Positions 1 to 11,400 are shown, numbered from the stretch's first letter. The stretch: 64,000 nt of DNA from Neoarius graeffei (GCF_027579695.1 NC_083570.1:10407051-10471050), one strand, 5' to 3'. Program-made: numbers and translations. The notes: a model not told the origin generated them from the letters alone.

Positions 1-330
1 CACACAGTAAGTGAACACTTGACTGTCACGCCTTTGTGTGCTTGAGCCTGGCGCAGCTCGAGCGATCCCGCTCGCTCATGGAGCGCGTTGTGCACACGCT
101 TGGGACCCAGTCGTTATCGGAAACACCTGATACTGAGTGCAAATGAGCACGCACAGATACAGATGCTGGTTTTACAGAGGCTTTGCGAAGTATCATCATT
201 ATCACGGTCACCTTTGTTTCTAGTCATGTTTATAACCCTGTTTAAATACTCTGCTTTCTGTTTTGCATTTGTAAATATCATGCCTGCTAATAAACGCTCT
301 TCCTGCACTTAGATCCGTCTACTGCCGTCT
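1..330 (+). other. Unassigned sequence, possible LTR or 3'-end remnant
   Basis: No gene is recognised. A TATA-like stretch near 230-245 is followed by an AATAAA signal at 289-294, an arrangement seen in LTRs and in polyadenylated transcript ends. No matching second LTR or target duplication was found in the window. The short ORFs here overlap on both strands and resemble no known family. Confidence 0.2.
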
Positions 331-984
331 ATCTTGTAGTGTCCTGATCCCCAGGTCTTTAACCCAGACACATGTAAAAAGTTGTACATCTCCAGGCTCT
401 TCCGGGTTTTCATCTGTGTCTCCATGTAGAACGATGTCTGCAGCACCAGGTAGTTTGAGATGTCAAGGAACTCAATGAATAGATAATTTTCTGACTTGTA
501 ATGAATGAATGAATAACTTTATTTAAACATAAGTTGATCAGCAGAGCTGGTGGGGTCATGCATGTACAGATAGAAATAATTATAAATACAAAAGACTAAA
601 AATATACACAATATTTAAAAAAACCCTTAAATCTGTTGATTATCTGTGAATTATCTTCACATGAAGTTAATTAATAGTGTGCATAACTATTGTCTCTGTA
701 TTTAGTTATGGCTACTAAAAGATCAAGATTTATTCTCCTCGTTAAATTTAACGAGTAAATTTTTCTTTCATAGGAAAAATCCTTCTTTGTTAGCGTGTAA
801 GGATTTAATCCCATTGAGTGGTTTCTATATCCACTTCTTTTGAGTGTACTTCATGGTTTTAATAAGTTGCTTGTTTGCTAAACACAAACATGGCAATAAG
901 TTCTTGTGTTAATGGACCAGACTTCACTTTTGGATCATTAATCCCTTTTGACTGAGAGTGACTTGCATGCATGGGTTTATGATG
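331..984. other. AT-rich sequence with no recognised feature
   Basis: Low-complexity, AT-rich DNA. No domain, splice structure or recognised repeat was found on either strand. Confidence 0.4.
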
Positions 985-1061
985 GCTTCTGGTACATGGG
1001 CCTCGAGTCATTCCAAGTATGAATAGGTGGGCCTTAAAGCAGAAAAGGTTGAGAACCCCTG
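985..1061 (-). mobile_element. hAT-type transposon end (Charlie-like terminus)
   Basis: Read on the minus strand the block begins CAGGGGTTCTCAACC and continues into a sequence typical of the subterminal region of Charlie-type hAT elements. The partner terminus and an 8-bp target duplication were not found, so this is a fragment. The identification rests on the terminal motif only. Confidence 0.4.
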
Positions 1062-1476
1062 ATATAAAAGTACAGACACTTGGTATATTTTACTTCTGTG
1101 ATTTTTAAATTGTTCATTTTTGGATTACACTTCATTCTTGTCGCTACTGCCTCATAGAGTAAATATATATGCGATATTTACTGGCTGGACATGGGATCAG
1201 AAAACAATTTTATTTATAAGCAGTAGCCACATGGACCCAGAGGGTACCTATTTTTTTTTTTAAAGTGTGAAAACCTGAATGACTGACAGTGAATTCAGAA
1301 ATAAATTGTAAATTAAAGTCGTTAATGATGTTCCTGTATGGGTCCAGCAACAAAGTGAGAAGCAAAGCTGCATCTGGCGATTTCCCTTCACTGATCACTT
1401 TTTAATGGCTCCATTCTCTCATCAGTCCACATGCAGTTATTTTTTGCTTAGTTAATATTAGGCAAGGTTTATATTT
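1062..1476. other. No recognised feature
   Basis: No gene, RNA or repeat could be supported in this AT-rich stretch. Confidence 0.4.
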
Positions 1477-1687
1477 GGGGCGGCACAGTGGTGTAGTGGT
1501 CATCACTGTTCGCCTCACAGCAAGAACATTCCGGAATTGAACCTCTTGGCCAACGAGGGCCTTTTGGTGTGGAGTTTGCATGTTCTCCCCGTGCCTGTGT
1601 GGGTTCCCTCTGGGTGCTCTGGTTTCCCCCACAGTCCAAAGACATGCAGTAGGTTAACTGGCGACTCTAAATTGTGTGCGAGTGTGC
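1477..1687 (+). repeat. Diverged, 3'-truncated tRNA-derived SINE
   Basis: The head matches the SINE copies at 29241 and 27109: a GGGGCGGCAC start, an A-box-like GGTGTAGTGGT, then the segment with the CCCCACAGTCCAAAGACATG motif. The B-box region is degenerate (GGAATTGAACC) and the usual 3' half is replaced by unrelated sequence after about 1687. It is older than the other copies in this window. Confidence 0.7.
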
Positions 1688-2160
1688 AGAAAGGAACCGG
1701 CCACCCTCCTGCTGCAATTCTGGCTGAGTCAACCAAATATGGTTCGCCTCAAGTCTGGATCGGGTTCTGCAGTGACAACGATGTAGTCTTCTGTTCACAA
1801 AAACTGACTGAAAAACAATCAAACAAAAATGTTTAAACTAGACCTGCAAGTGGAAAAGTGGTATTTAAACATGATAGTTTTTATGGAGTGCTCATACAAA
1901 ATAATGTTTAAAGTATTTTAAACTTACAAATGATGAAGACACTATCTGAAAACACATTATTGTACACTAACCAGTGCTTGCTAATTAACACTAGTGTTGG
2001 GGAGTTAGCTTGTTAGTCGGGTTACCACACATCCTTTCAAGGTCATAGACAAGGGTCGGAGGTGAAACGTAGAATATCAACTTTAATGTATGGAAGAACG
2101 ACCCAAAAAGCGAATTCAAATTTCCTAGCATTTAATTTGCACCCTAAAATTGAATAAAAC
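1688..2160. other. No recognised feature
   Basis: Unassigned sequence between the SINE remnant and the hAT element. Only short random ORFs were seen. Confidence 0.4.
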
Positions 2161-2521
2161 GGTTAAAATAGGGTGACCAGACGTCCCGGTTACCGGGACA
2201 GTCCCGATTTGGGGTTGTGTGTCCCGAGTCCCGACAAAAGTCTGTCGGGACACGGATATGTCCCGGTTTTTGCCACTCGCGACATTTGCGACTGAGCAGC
2301 ATGGGAATCATTAGCGGAGAAATGTCTGCATTTACTATTTTGATGAATTGACAGGAATCGCAAACTTTCCTGGTTACTGCCCCCTGGCCCTGTGGCATGG
2401 GTGTTTATTTAGCCACATTATTCCAGACCACAGAACGTGTTGCCATGCAACAATAAAATAAACATTAACTGGCACGAATGTTCTTTGTCTAGCAGCTAGC
2501 AGCAGTAATGCCACAGCAACT

Positions 2522-2640
2522 ATGCCAAAAAGAAAATGTACCTTTTCCAAAGATTTACAGGGCACCTACCCCTTCCTCCGAGAGGTGCAGAACAATGCGC
2601 ACGAAGCCTACTGCACACACTGTAAGTGCTTTGTTCTTGT
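2522..2640 (+). pseudogene. hAT transposase N-terminus, BED-type finger remnant
   Basis: The reading frame starts MPKRKCTFSKDLQ, the usual opening of ZBED-like hAT transposases in fish, and continues into a zinc-finger beginning with the CTHC pair near residues 32-35. Similarity stops soon after and the frame runs into unrelated residues and then the nested element at 2714. It is a transposase relic with no DDE domain. The ATG is chosen because the MPKRK start is conserved in this family. Confidence 0.6.
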
Positions 2641-2713
2641 ACTGAGTTGGGTAGCCTATGCTGCAAATGCTGTGCGCTCCTGTGGGGGCTTTCCTCGGGC
2701 TGTCGCCCCTCTT

Positions 2714-3248
2714 GGCCCTTCATATAATCTTTTTTTTATTCACCTTGTTATCCCGAGATAACGACATAATTAATTCGAGATCTCGAGAAAAGTAAACAAT
2801 TATTTCATGATCTCAGCTGGATCACTGTATCTTCGTCGGTAGAGACGAAGCCGGGCCAGTCTTCTCTGGAGGTGCCGCGGACTAATTTTGCAATTATCCC
2901 TTATTAAAAGACTTAATGCAATCTCTCCCTGTGTCAACCCCTGATCAAAATATTGCCTTATTAGGTGATCGATTATTCCAGACATTCTAATGACCAAAGT
3001 TGCGTCTATACAGAATGAGAAATAGCCCCAAAGTCAGCATATCACAAGTCTCTTGGCGCACCTGAATGAACCATTTCTCAGACTCGAGATCATGAAATAA
3101 TTGTTTTGTTTTCTTGAGATCTCGGCATAACGGTTTTGTTTTCTCAAGATCTCGAATTAGTTGTGTTGTTTTCTCGAGATCCTGAATTAATTATGTCGTT
3201 ATCTCAAGATAACAAGGTGAAGAAAAAAAAAGGATTATATGAAGGGCC
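2714..3248 (-). mobile_element. Nested TIR element with repeated CTCGAGATC palindromes
   Basis: The ends are long imperfect inverted repeats of about 60 bp: the left starts GGCCCTTCATATAATC and the right ends GATTATATGAAGGGCC. Inside the right arm four units of about 30 bp each contain a TCTCGAGATC-like palindrome (about 3100-3212). The minus strand carries a 65-residue helix-turn-helix ORF at 2800-2997. The family name is uncertain; an integrase-type DDE transposon is one possibility. No clear target duplication was found. Confidence 0.65.
2800..2997 (-). pseudogene. Helix-turn-helix N-terminal fragment of a transposase/integrase-like protein
   Basis: The 65-residue frame has an N-terminal pattern of a helix, the turn motif GLTQGEIALSL, and a second basic helix ISPRHLQRRLARLRLYRRR. 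Such two-helix DNA-binding starts precede integrase-type catalytic domains in several fish transposons. The catalytic domain is absent: the frame ends inside the 535-bp element. It is a deletion derivative, or a DNA-binding remnant. The family is inferred and not certain. Confidence 0.45.
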
Positions 3249-3851
3249 TCTCTCGGCTTCCGTAGTATATATTCTCAAATCACTTGTCTCTTTTTTGTTT
3301 CTGTTTAACATACCATTCTGACAGTTTGGCCATATTGCTGTGTTGAACAGCTTGTTGCACCTTCCATTAAAGTGTTCACTTTTGTACACATCTTCTTGCT
3401 TTATTCATTCAGTTGTGGGGAATGGTTAGTAAGGTTGATTCTGACCTAGGCTATGTTGAGGTCACATATCTACTTTTTAAGTTCATGCTATAGTGCATAC
3501 AATTTTAGAGATATAGCCTACATGTGCATATGCATTCTTCTTGGTGTTCTCACAAACAGGTGAAATAAATCAGTGTAAATTTGGCCTATGGACATAGCCT
3601 GGCCTATTCTCAGCCATTACAAAATCTGTTGTCTGACCATAATTTAACTGATCTGTATACCACTATGCTACTAGATAACAAAATGCCTGTTTGTTTTATT
3701 TCATGTGAGATGGTGATAAATGTGAGCTTCAACAAAATGATAAGAGCACCTCTCTGAGTGTCATGTTTACGTAAAAAAAAGGTGTGCGTGCACGAGCATG
3801 GTCGCGCGCAAAAGTGTCCCGGTTTCAGACTAGGGAAATCTGGTCACCCTA

Positions 3852-4186
3852 GGTTAAAATATACTGTTTTACCCAATTTCCGAATGTTTGTTTACATCTC
3901 ACTTATACGCACTTTCACCACCAGGGGGCATCATCTTGACGTCATTTAAAGCTCATAGGCAACGGTTTTAATTTTATGCACATTTGAAACTTTACATGTT
4001 AAAAAACCCTCTGTAATTTTCTTCTGGTCCCAATAAGTATTGTTAATAAGTAATAATTAAAATAAGTTAGCATGGATCGCGGCGAATTTCTGTTTGGCTA
4101 TTTCCATGACCACTCGGCGCGTGACGTCATTTAAGACAAACAAACCGTTTGAGTTGACAATCTAATTTGACCTGTTTGCGTGAGCT
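3852..4186. other. No recognised feature
   Basis: Unassigned sequence between two hAT elements; probably the 3' flank or tail of the minus-strand hAT remnant. Confidence 0.35.
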
Positions 4187-4575
4187 CAAACTTTCCTTCT
4201 GGCCCGCATGGATTTAAATTGGGAGCTTGCTTGTGCATAATCAAAGTCGTCAATGGAGACTGCTGCCAAGGCAATTGTCATTAAATGTTGCGTCTTTGCC
4301 TCAGACAGACGACTTCTCATTGATGTTTTAATTTTATTCTGAAGGCTGAACCCGCGCTCTGCTGCGACACCGGAGACTGGAATAACCAGCGCCACTTCAG
4401 CCAAAGTTCTGAAGTCGGGAAACATTTCTCCCAGGGAAGTGATCAGAAGCCGGCAAGAGCCTCTGAAAGTTGGATTTCCCGACCCTGCTAGTACTCTCTT
4501 CATAGGGAGGAAATCCTGCAGCATGCGGTCTTTCTGCACCAGTGGTGCGGCTTGGCGGAGCCTGGAACCTGACAC
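4186..4575 (-). pseudogene. hAT transposase C-terminal dimerisation region
   Basis: The 129-residue frame ends with the hAT C-terminal (hATC) signature. LAEVALVIPVSGVAAERGFS corresponds to the conserved block with the ERxFS motif, and NKIKTSMRSRLSE and the following residues correspond to the helix with the RxRL motif. Residues 1-60 match the linker before that domain. The RNase-H-like DDE core and the BED finger expected upstream on the minus strand (rightward, 4576-5250) are not readable. It is the tail of a decayed ZNF862/ZBED-like hAT transposase, separate from and opposite in strand to the element at 2169-3851. Confidence 0.75.
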
Positions 4576-5250
4576 GGAAGGTCTTAAATAAAACGAAGTT
4601 ATGTTTAAATGTTAGTTTGTCTACCCGTGCTCTCATTAAAATGATAGTTTAGCAGATATTCGAGCAGTGATGTTCCTAAGCTTGCTGGGGAAGAATACAA
4701 TAAATCGACATTTGTTTCATTTTCAAAACAAGAAAACAACTAGCCTAAATGAGCACTATTGTACAGGCAGGGAAACGACACAAACAACCCAATGCATCTC
4801 TTTTTTTTTAATAGCAAAAATGACGTGTCTTCTGCAGAGAAGGGAAACATTAATACATCTCACTGTGCTAGTGGTTAGAAAAGTCAGAGCGCGGTCAGGA
4901 GCGCGATGGGGGGAACAGCCTTGCGCAGTGGCTACAATGTATACATGAGTAGCCTATGCACTGAACATCAAGACTGCCGCAACGTCGGTTCAGATTAAAA
5001 GTGACGGCAGTGAAGACTATGTATACTGTATGTAAGAAAACTCTGCCACAACTTGCCAATCATTTCAATTGTGTGTTTCATTATGTTTTATTATTGTTAT
5101 TATTAGGCTATTATTGTTATTGGTAATGGTAATGGTGAACATCCGTCAAAATGACCGACGGCCTTCAGATTTTTCCGTCATAGCTAAAAAAAATCCGTCA
5201 ATGACGGACAATTGTCGGTTAACGCGACCTATGGCGTGAAGTGAGAGGGT
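4576..5250 (-). mobile_element. Probable remainder of the decayed minus-strand hAT element
   Basis: Non-coding sequence upstream of the hATC fragment. Around 5145-5225 a motif (CCGTCA...TGACGG) is repeated and inverted, which looks like transposon subterminal sequence. No target duplication could be defined, so the end is approximate. Confidence 0.35.
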
Positions 5251-5273
5251 TGGCAGGCGGGTAAACACGCCAC

Positions 5274-5400
5274 TGTGCTCCGGTCACTTTGTGAAGAATC
5301 CCCATCTGCTGGAGAGTTTAGGGCTCAGTGTTTGACAGAGAAGCTCAAACCTGACGCTGTTCCGACAAAAGCAAGCAGTCAAAGAAGAAACGGACCAGCA
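5274..5400 (+). pseudogene. Decayed THAP zinc-finger fragment
   Basis: Two hallmarks of the THAP domain C-terminal half can be read in two frames. LCSGHFVK matches the CxxHF zinc-ligand motif, and EKLKPDAVPT matches the terminal AVPT box. A frameshift or stop separates them (the first frame stops after LGLSV). The N-terminal C2 half of the domain is not seen upstream. The longer frame running on to 5847 follows repeat DNA and is not a protein I can support. THAP domains bind DNA in P-element/Kolobok-type transposases and derived host factors. Confidence 0.4.
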
Positions 5401-5524
5401 ATGCTCAAGCAAAAAGGAGAAGATTGGAGGGAAACATTTTTACCTTTGCTTGCAATTTTTCCAGTAAAGAGTCCTGAGGGATCCTGTACAATCACTGTGG
5501 AAATGAGACAAAAGGGACAGTTTG

Positions 5525-5890
5525 TCATGGCGACCTGCCAGCATGCTAACATGCTCCTGACTAACATGGTAAATGTCTGTCTGTGTCCGAACACAAGTGT
5601 ACCTAATGAAGTGGCCACTAAGCTGAAGTTAATTTGTCACTGCTGGAATGATACCTGCAGGCATGCTAACGGTTCACATACCTTTTGCATGCTAAATGTA
5701 CCGTATGTGCGTGTTTATACAGACACGTGTGTTCCTAATAATGTGGCCATTAAGTTGAATAATACATACATACCTGCTAACATGACAATGGCTGAGATGC
5801 TCAGTGTGTCTGTGCATGTGTTGACACAAGTGTACCTAATAAAGTGACCACTAAGTTGAAGTTGATTTGCACTGGCTGCATGCTAACATG
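5525..5890 (+). repeat. Degenerate tandem repeat with CTAATAAAGTG units
   Basis: Three diverged units of about 115-135 bp share the core ACACAAGTGTACCTAAT(G/A)AAGTG, near 5590, 5725 and 5824, each followed by CCACTAAGTTGAAG-like sequence. One unit contains AATAAA. It resembles a common fish dispersed 3' repeat. Confidence 0.5.
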
Positions 5891-6055
5891 ATGAATGTTT
5901 GTGTGTATGTTTAGAGGAGGCTATAAATAATACAATGCTTGTATTAATATTAGCAATATAAACTAATCCACGTTCTATTATAGGGATTGTGTGTGCGCGC
6001 CCCTGTGCGCAATAGTGGGGAACCCCATTAAATGTCCTGGTATATGTTATTGAAT

Positions 6056-7463
6056 GACACTTTCACTACAAGGCCTGTTCTATGCAGAAACAACATGCTG
6101 GATGAAGTGGTGGAGAAACTGAAGAAGATGACTGAAGTCTCATTCTGTTTTTGTGAACACAACACCGAGTCAGGTGCATCAGACAAAGAACAGGTGAGAA
6201 GGAGAAATGGCCTCAGACTGAATCCTTCGACATTTTGTTTCTAATCCTGCTTTACTCAGGTCATATGGTGTAAAAATGTCATGACTTCTATTGATTTATA
6301 AATAATAAATATGTTCCATGTATCCTGTAGATGTGAACAGCTTTACAAGCACATACTGAGTACCTTTGACCTCACTCAGAGAGAGCCAGGATATGGATGA
6401 TCTTTAACTTGAATTGCAGTTAATAATCTCCCACCTTCGACCTGTCTTTGAGTGAACACTTTACAGTTAGTAAAGTTAGTATTTGACTCAGGATGTAACA
6501 TCATTTCGTTCATTCTTGTCAGTGTGAGTTAAAGTTAAAGGAGGAGCAGATGAAATCCCAGCAGAGAATCCAGGAGAAGCAGAAGAAGGTGCAGGAGCTG
6601 AAACAGGCTGTGAACACTATAAAGGTGAGCAGTGAGCAGAGACAGAGCTGCTCCTAGAAACACACACAACATGGACAACGAGTCATTTACAGTCCCAGTA
6701 AGAGAGGGAATGATAGATGAGCTTTAAATCTTGTGTGTGTGTGTGTGTGTGTATGTGTCCCCTAACAGCTCAGTGCACAGACAGCAGTGGAGGACAGTGA
6801 GAGGATCTTTACTGAGCTGATCAGCTCCATGGAGAAAAAGCGCTGGGAGGTGACGGAGCTGATCAGAGATCAGGAGAAGGCTGAACTGAGTCGAGCTGAA
6901 TGACTCCTGGAGCAACTGGAGCAGGAGATTGCTGATCTTCAGAGGAGAGTCACTGAGCTGGAGCAGCTTTCACACACACACGATCACATCCATTTCCTCC
7001 AGGTAACACTCACTGTCTGATATCACTTGCACTGTGGTCTGAGACCATTCATCCATCTCGTACACCACTCCGTTTCCAGTCTCTCTGTGTCTCTTCTGGA
7101 CGTGGCGACTCATCCATCATTACTGTCCATCAACATGTTTCATTTGATGGAGTGAGGAATTATCTCTCAGAGATGAAAAAGCAATTCAACAAAATTCCTT
7201 CATATGGTGAGAGGAAGTAAAATGTAAAAATCCGCGCATATACATAAAAAAAGAATCATTGTACTTATCTGAACTTAACATTGTCGCAGCTACCATCTGA
7301 AAGATATTGCACTTATACAGTTCATCAGTCATATTAAGATCATTTATTTTGCCAATATTCATAAATTCAAACATCGTGTTTCCTAAAATCACACTCTGAT
7401 CATTGTATATTATTCCACCTCCATTTTCTCTCCGTCACAGCAGTTTGGATGAATTTACCTTCA
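6056..7463 (+). pseudogene. TRIM-A, 5' part: truncated RING exon plus coiled-coil exons
   Basis: Aligns by eye with TRIM-B exons 1-5. Remnants: exon 1 tail 6056-6193, lacking the start codon and all RING cysteines; exon 2 6523-6624 (102 nt); exon 3 6769-7002 (234 nt); exon 4 7080-7206 (127 nt); exon 5 from 7441, cut off after about 23 nt. Exons 2-4 keep the same lengths, phases and splice sites as TRIM-B and encode a coiled coil. Exon 3 has an in-frame TGA at 6901-6903 where TRIM-B has CGA. The B-box deletion seen in TRIM-B is also present. The loss of the RING, the stop and the cut exon make it a pseudogene. The B30.2 exon lies at 22802-23334. Confidence 0.85.
6739..6753 (+). repeat. (GT)n microsatellite in TRIM-A intron
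   Basis: Short GT tract just before exon 3. The same tract is present in the TRIM-B intron (55402-55428), supporting common descent. Confidence 0.7.
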
Positions 7464-7740
7464 AGGCCCACGCTCACATCGCTCAACACATCCGACCACA
7501 GAGGGAGAGAAGAACATGCGCATTATCATTACAGAGCCAGTTCTGATTATTACCACAGACAGGACAGTGATACTGCGTAACTTTCACGCAGGGGCATGGC
7601 CAGAGATAACCACATAAGCGCGCGTGCGCTAATGTAGACCTATGTGTTGTAAACATAAAACACACACACCTACAGACAAGTCCTTTTAAAAAATAAAATA
7701 CATAAAAATAGCTCGACGGCATGAAAACAAACATTCACTG
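7464..7740. other. Unassigned sequence at the TRIM-A break
   Basis: Similarity to TRIM-B ends at about 7463. The sequence up to the LINE at 7741 matches nothing recognised. Confidence 0.4.
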
Positions 7741-7938
7741 CAAGACAAGGTGCCCTAGAATCGCCATCAGTTTTTAATATCTACATGGACTTTGTTGTCA
7801 GGATTGCACAGCATGAGATATCAAAACTGTACCCAAATACAGGCTTCAAGTTCAGATATTGCATTCCAAATGAGGTATCCACAAGAGAAATGTGTACGAA
7901 AGCATGAGCATCAGGAGAGGGTTGCATAACAGAGATTC
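7741..7938 (+). pseudogene. LINE reverse transcriptase, left part (split by Gypsy element)
   Basis: The frame reads RQGALESPSVFNIYMDFVV, matching the conserved RQG...SP.LFN.Y.D block of non-LTR reverse transcriptases, followed by the variable region before the active-site motif. One in-frame TGA occurs near 7898. The frame continues, after the Gypsy insertion, at 13233 with LYADDQAI, the catalytic YADD. The 5' part of the LINE (endonuclease and early RT motifs) is missing. The clade is uncertain. Confidence 0.75.
7934..7938 (+). repeat. Target-site duplication GATTC, left
   Basis: GATTC immediately before the left LTR equals GATTC at 13228-13232 after the right LTR: the 5-bp duplication left by Gypsy integration. 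Confidence 0.85.
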
Positions 7939-8428
7939 TCTTAGGGTTTTGCTGGGATTCGAACCTGGTTCGTTGGTGTGATGATCCAGCAAACCCCCAC
8001 TAGGCCACCAGGGGAATGACTCAAATGCAGAGGCGTGAGGCGGAAGTAGAAAAAGTAACAAAAGGTTTATTTATACTATGTACACTATATACAATCCAGG
8101 GCAAAACAAACAAACAAAAAAAAAACAAAGAGTATAATTCAAAAAGAAAAAGGCAAAAATGCAAAAGCTCAGAAGATCCACAAAACACAGTACAAAGGAA
8201 ACTGGAGATAAACATAACAGCACAAAGACTCCGTGACAAGAGGACTGAACTCAGGGGTATAAATACACAAACTAATTAAGGACACAGGTGAAGATAATTA
8301 GGGCTAACAGGCAATTAACAAAAACACAAAACACAGGAACAGTGGCGGCCTCTAGAGGCCAAAATAAACAAGACACGAAAAGGAAATAACAGCGGCCTCT
8401 AGAGGCCAAAACAGTCCAAGTCCTAACA
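7939..8428 (-). repeat. 3' LTR of the Gypsy element
   Basis: 490 bp. It matches 12739-13227 except for one extra A in an A-run near 8116-8125 and the second base of the left end (C for G in TGTTAGG). Terminal inverted repeats TGTTAGG/CCTAACA are those of an LTR. Confidence 0.93.
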
Positions 8429-8443
8429 GGACCCCCCCCTCTA
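8429..8443 (-). promoter_or_regulatory. Polypurine tract, plus-strand primer site
   Basis: On the minus strand an AGAGGGGGGGG run lies directly before the 3' LTR and overlaps the pol stop codon region (TAG at 8441-8443). It is the expected primer for second-strand DNA synthesis. Confidence 0.75.
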
Positions 8444-11400
8444 GGAGCGTCTCCTGACGTTCCCAGGGCGATCCGGATGGGCCGAATGGAAGTCCCGACA
8501 CAGTTCTTTATCTAGGACATCCCGAGCAGGAACCCAGCAGCGCTCCTCAGGACCATAGCCCTCCCAGTCCACCAGATATTGCAACCCGCCGCGGACCCGG
8601 CGGGAGTCAAGCAGGCGATGCACAGTGAACACAGTCTGCCCCTGGAAGATGCGGGGGGGTGGGGGGTTCCTAGGGGCAGGGGCATACGTAGACGTCAGTA
8701 CAGGCCGCAACAGGGAAACATGGAAAGTGGGGTTGATCCTCAGAGTCCGGGGCAACTGGAGCCGGTAGGAGACAGGGTTCACCCTGCGCACCACCTTGAA
8801 GGGGCCAATGTAGCGAGGAGCAAGCTTGCGGTTCTCCACCCGCAGCGGAAGGTCCTTAGTGGACAGCCAAACCCGCTGCCCAGGGCGGAAAGTGTGTGCA
8901 GGTCTTCTGTGGCGGTTGGCCTGAGTCTGGTTGGTTCTGGAGGTCTGTATGAGGGTCTTCCTGACCTTGCTCCAGGTCTTGCGACACCGTCTCACATATT
9001 GGTTGACCGAGGGCACCCCCGCGTCCTCCTCCTGGTCCGGGAACAGAGGTGGCTGGAACCCGAATTGGCACTGGAATGGCGACAGCTTGGTGGCCGATGA
9101 CTGCAGGGTGTTGTGGGCGTACTCTGCCCATGGCAGCCAGGTGCTCCACGATGTCGGGTTATCCATAGCCAGGCCTTGCAGGGTGGTTTCCAGGTCCTGG
9201 TTGAGCCTCTCCGTCTGACCATTGGACTGTGGGTGAAACCCAGAGGAGAGGCTGGCAGTGGCTCCGATGACCTTGCAGAACCCGTGCCACACTCGGGAGG
9301 AGAACTGGGGCCCTCGGTCTGAGACGATGTCCTGTGGAAGACCAAAGACTCGGAAGACATGATTAAATATAAGTTTCGCTGTTTCAAGAGCAGAGGGGAG
9401 TTTGCACAGAGGTATGAAGCGGCAGGCCTTGGAGAATCTGTCAACAATGACCAAAATGACCATGTTACCTTGTGACTCAGGGAGACCCGTGATGAAGTCG
9501 ACTGCCACGTGGGACCAGGGACGCCGGGGAATGGTCAGAGGATGCAGGAGACCCTGGGGACGCTGTTGTGGGTTCTTGGTTCTGGTGCAAACCTCACAGG
9601 ACAGGACAAATGACCTTACTTACTGCTCCATGTTAGGCCACCAGAAGCGTCTTTTCAGGAAGTCCAGGGTCCTCCGAGCTCCCGGGTGGGCGGTGAGAGG
9701 GGAAGAGTGACCCCACTGGAGAACCTTGGCCCAGGCTTGATGTGGGACGTACAAGAGGCCCGGTGGCCCCGTCCCAGGACCGGGGTCCTGGCGTTGGGCT
9801 CGTCGAACAGCCTCCTCAATACCCCAGCGGACAGGGGCCACAATCCGGGACACAGGGATAATAGGCCCGACTTCATTCTCCCTGTTAGTGGCAGAGAACA
9901 GCCTGGACAGTGCGTCAGGTTTGGTGTTCTTGGAGCCGGGACGGTACGAGAGGGTGAAGTCAAACTGACTGAAAAACAGGGCCCACCTAGCCTGTCGAGG
10001 GTTCAGTCTCTTGGCTTGCTGGAGGTACTCCAGGTTCTTGTGGTCAGTCCAAACCAGGAATGGATGTTGCGCTCCCTCCAGCCAGTGCCTCCACTCCTCA
10101 AGGGCCAGTTTGACCGCTAACAGTTCTCGATCCCCCACATCGTACCGGGACTCCGCAGGACTCAGGCGGTGGGAGAAGTAAGCGCAGGGGTGCAGCTTTC
10201 CTTCCGAACGTTGAGAGAGTACCGCGCCGACACCACTGTCCGAGGCGTCCACCTCCACGATGAATGGTTGGGAGGTGTCCGGGAGGACCAGAATGGGTGC
10301 CGTGCAGAAGCGGGCCTTGAGGTCTTTGAACGCCTTTTCTGCCTGAGGAGACCAGCCATAAGATCCACCTGTCCCTTTGGTGAGGTCTGACATGGGTGCT
10401 GCCACAGAACTGAAGTTCCTGATGAACTTGCGGTAGAAGTTAGCGAATCCTAAGAACCGCTGAACCTCCTTAACGGACTTGGGAGTAGGCCAGTCCCGGA
10501 CGGCCAGGGTCTTGGCAGGGTCCATTTGGAGTTGGCCTGTCCGTACAATAAATCCCAGAAAGGAGACCTCGGGAACATGAAATTCGCATTTCTGGGCCTT
10601 GGCGAACAGATTGTTCTGTAGCAGCCTCTGGAGAACCTGGCGGACATGGTGGCGGTGCTCCTGCACGGTCTTGGAAAAGATAAGGATGTCGTCGAGGTAG
10701 ACAAAGACGTACAGGTTAATCATGTCCCTTAAGACGTCGTTGATTAGGGCCTGAAAAACAGCTGGTGCGTTGGTGAGTCCGAAGGGCATCACCTGGTATT
10801 CGTAGTGCCCAGACGGGGTGTTAAAGGCAGTCTTCCACTCGTCTCCCTGTCGGATACGGATGAGGTGGTATGCGTTCCGTAGGTCCAACTTGGTGAAGAC
10901 GGTGGCGCCTTGGAGCAGGTCGAAAGCAGTGGACATCAGCGGAAGGGGATATCGGTTGCGCACAGTGATCTTGTTCAAACCCCTGTAGTCAATACATGGT
11001 CGAAGCCCCCCATCCTTCTTGCCGACAAAGAAGAAGCTGGCACCAGCAGGTGAGGTGGAGGGTCGAATGAACCCAGAGACCAGGGCGTCTTTGAGGTATT
11101 CCTCCATAGCCTTGTGTTCTGGCTGAGAGAGGGAAAACAGTCTGCCACGAGGAGGGGTAGTCCCAGGGAGCAAGTCGATGGCACAGTCGTAGGCCCGGTG
11201 CGGAGGAAGAACGGCGGCCCTGCTCTTGCTGAATACCTCCTTGAGATCCCAGTACTCTGTGGGAACTTGAGATAACTCGGTGAGATCAGGGGGCTCGGCA
11301 GGAGACACAGGAGAGCTAGAGAGCAGACAAGAGGCATGGCATGCAGGGCCCCATTCCACAACCTGGCTTGTTACCCAGTCTATGCGAGGGTTGTGGCGAG

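Larger units (their letters stand above)
2169..3851 (+). mobile_element. Non-autonomous hAT element with 8-bp target duplication
   Basis: The ends are inverted repeats: TAGGGTGACCAGA at the left and its complement TCTGGTCACCCTA at the right. The flanks carry the 8-bp direct repeat GGTTAAAA at 2161-2168 and 3852-3859. Eight-base duplications are the hAT hallmark. The 1683-bp element keeps only a BED-like exon start (2522) and has a second inverted-repeat element nested at 2714-3248. No catalytic core or dimerisation domain remains, so it cannot move by itself. Confidence 0.85.

Noticed and set aside
5275-5847. 190-residue plus-strand ORF as a new protein
   Set aside because: Only the first part relates to a THAP domain, in a broken frame; the rest translates a degenerate tandem repeat.
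8579-9322. Plus-strand ORFs of 70-173 residues across the Gypsy element
   Set aside because: They are antisense shadows of pol.
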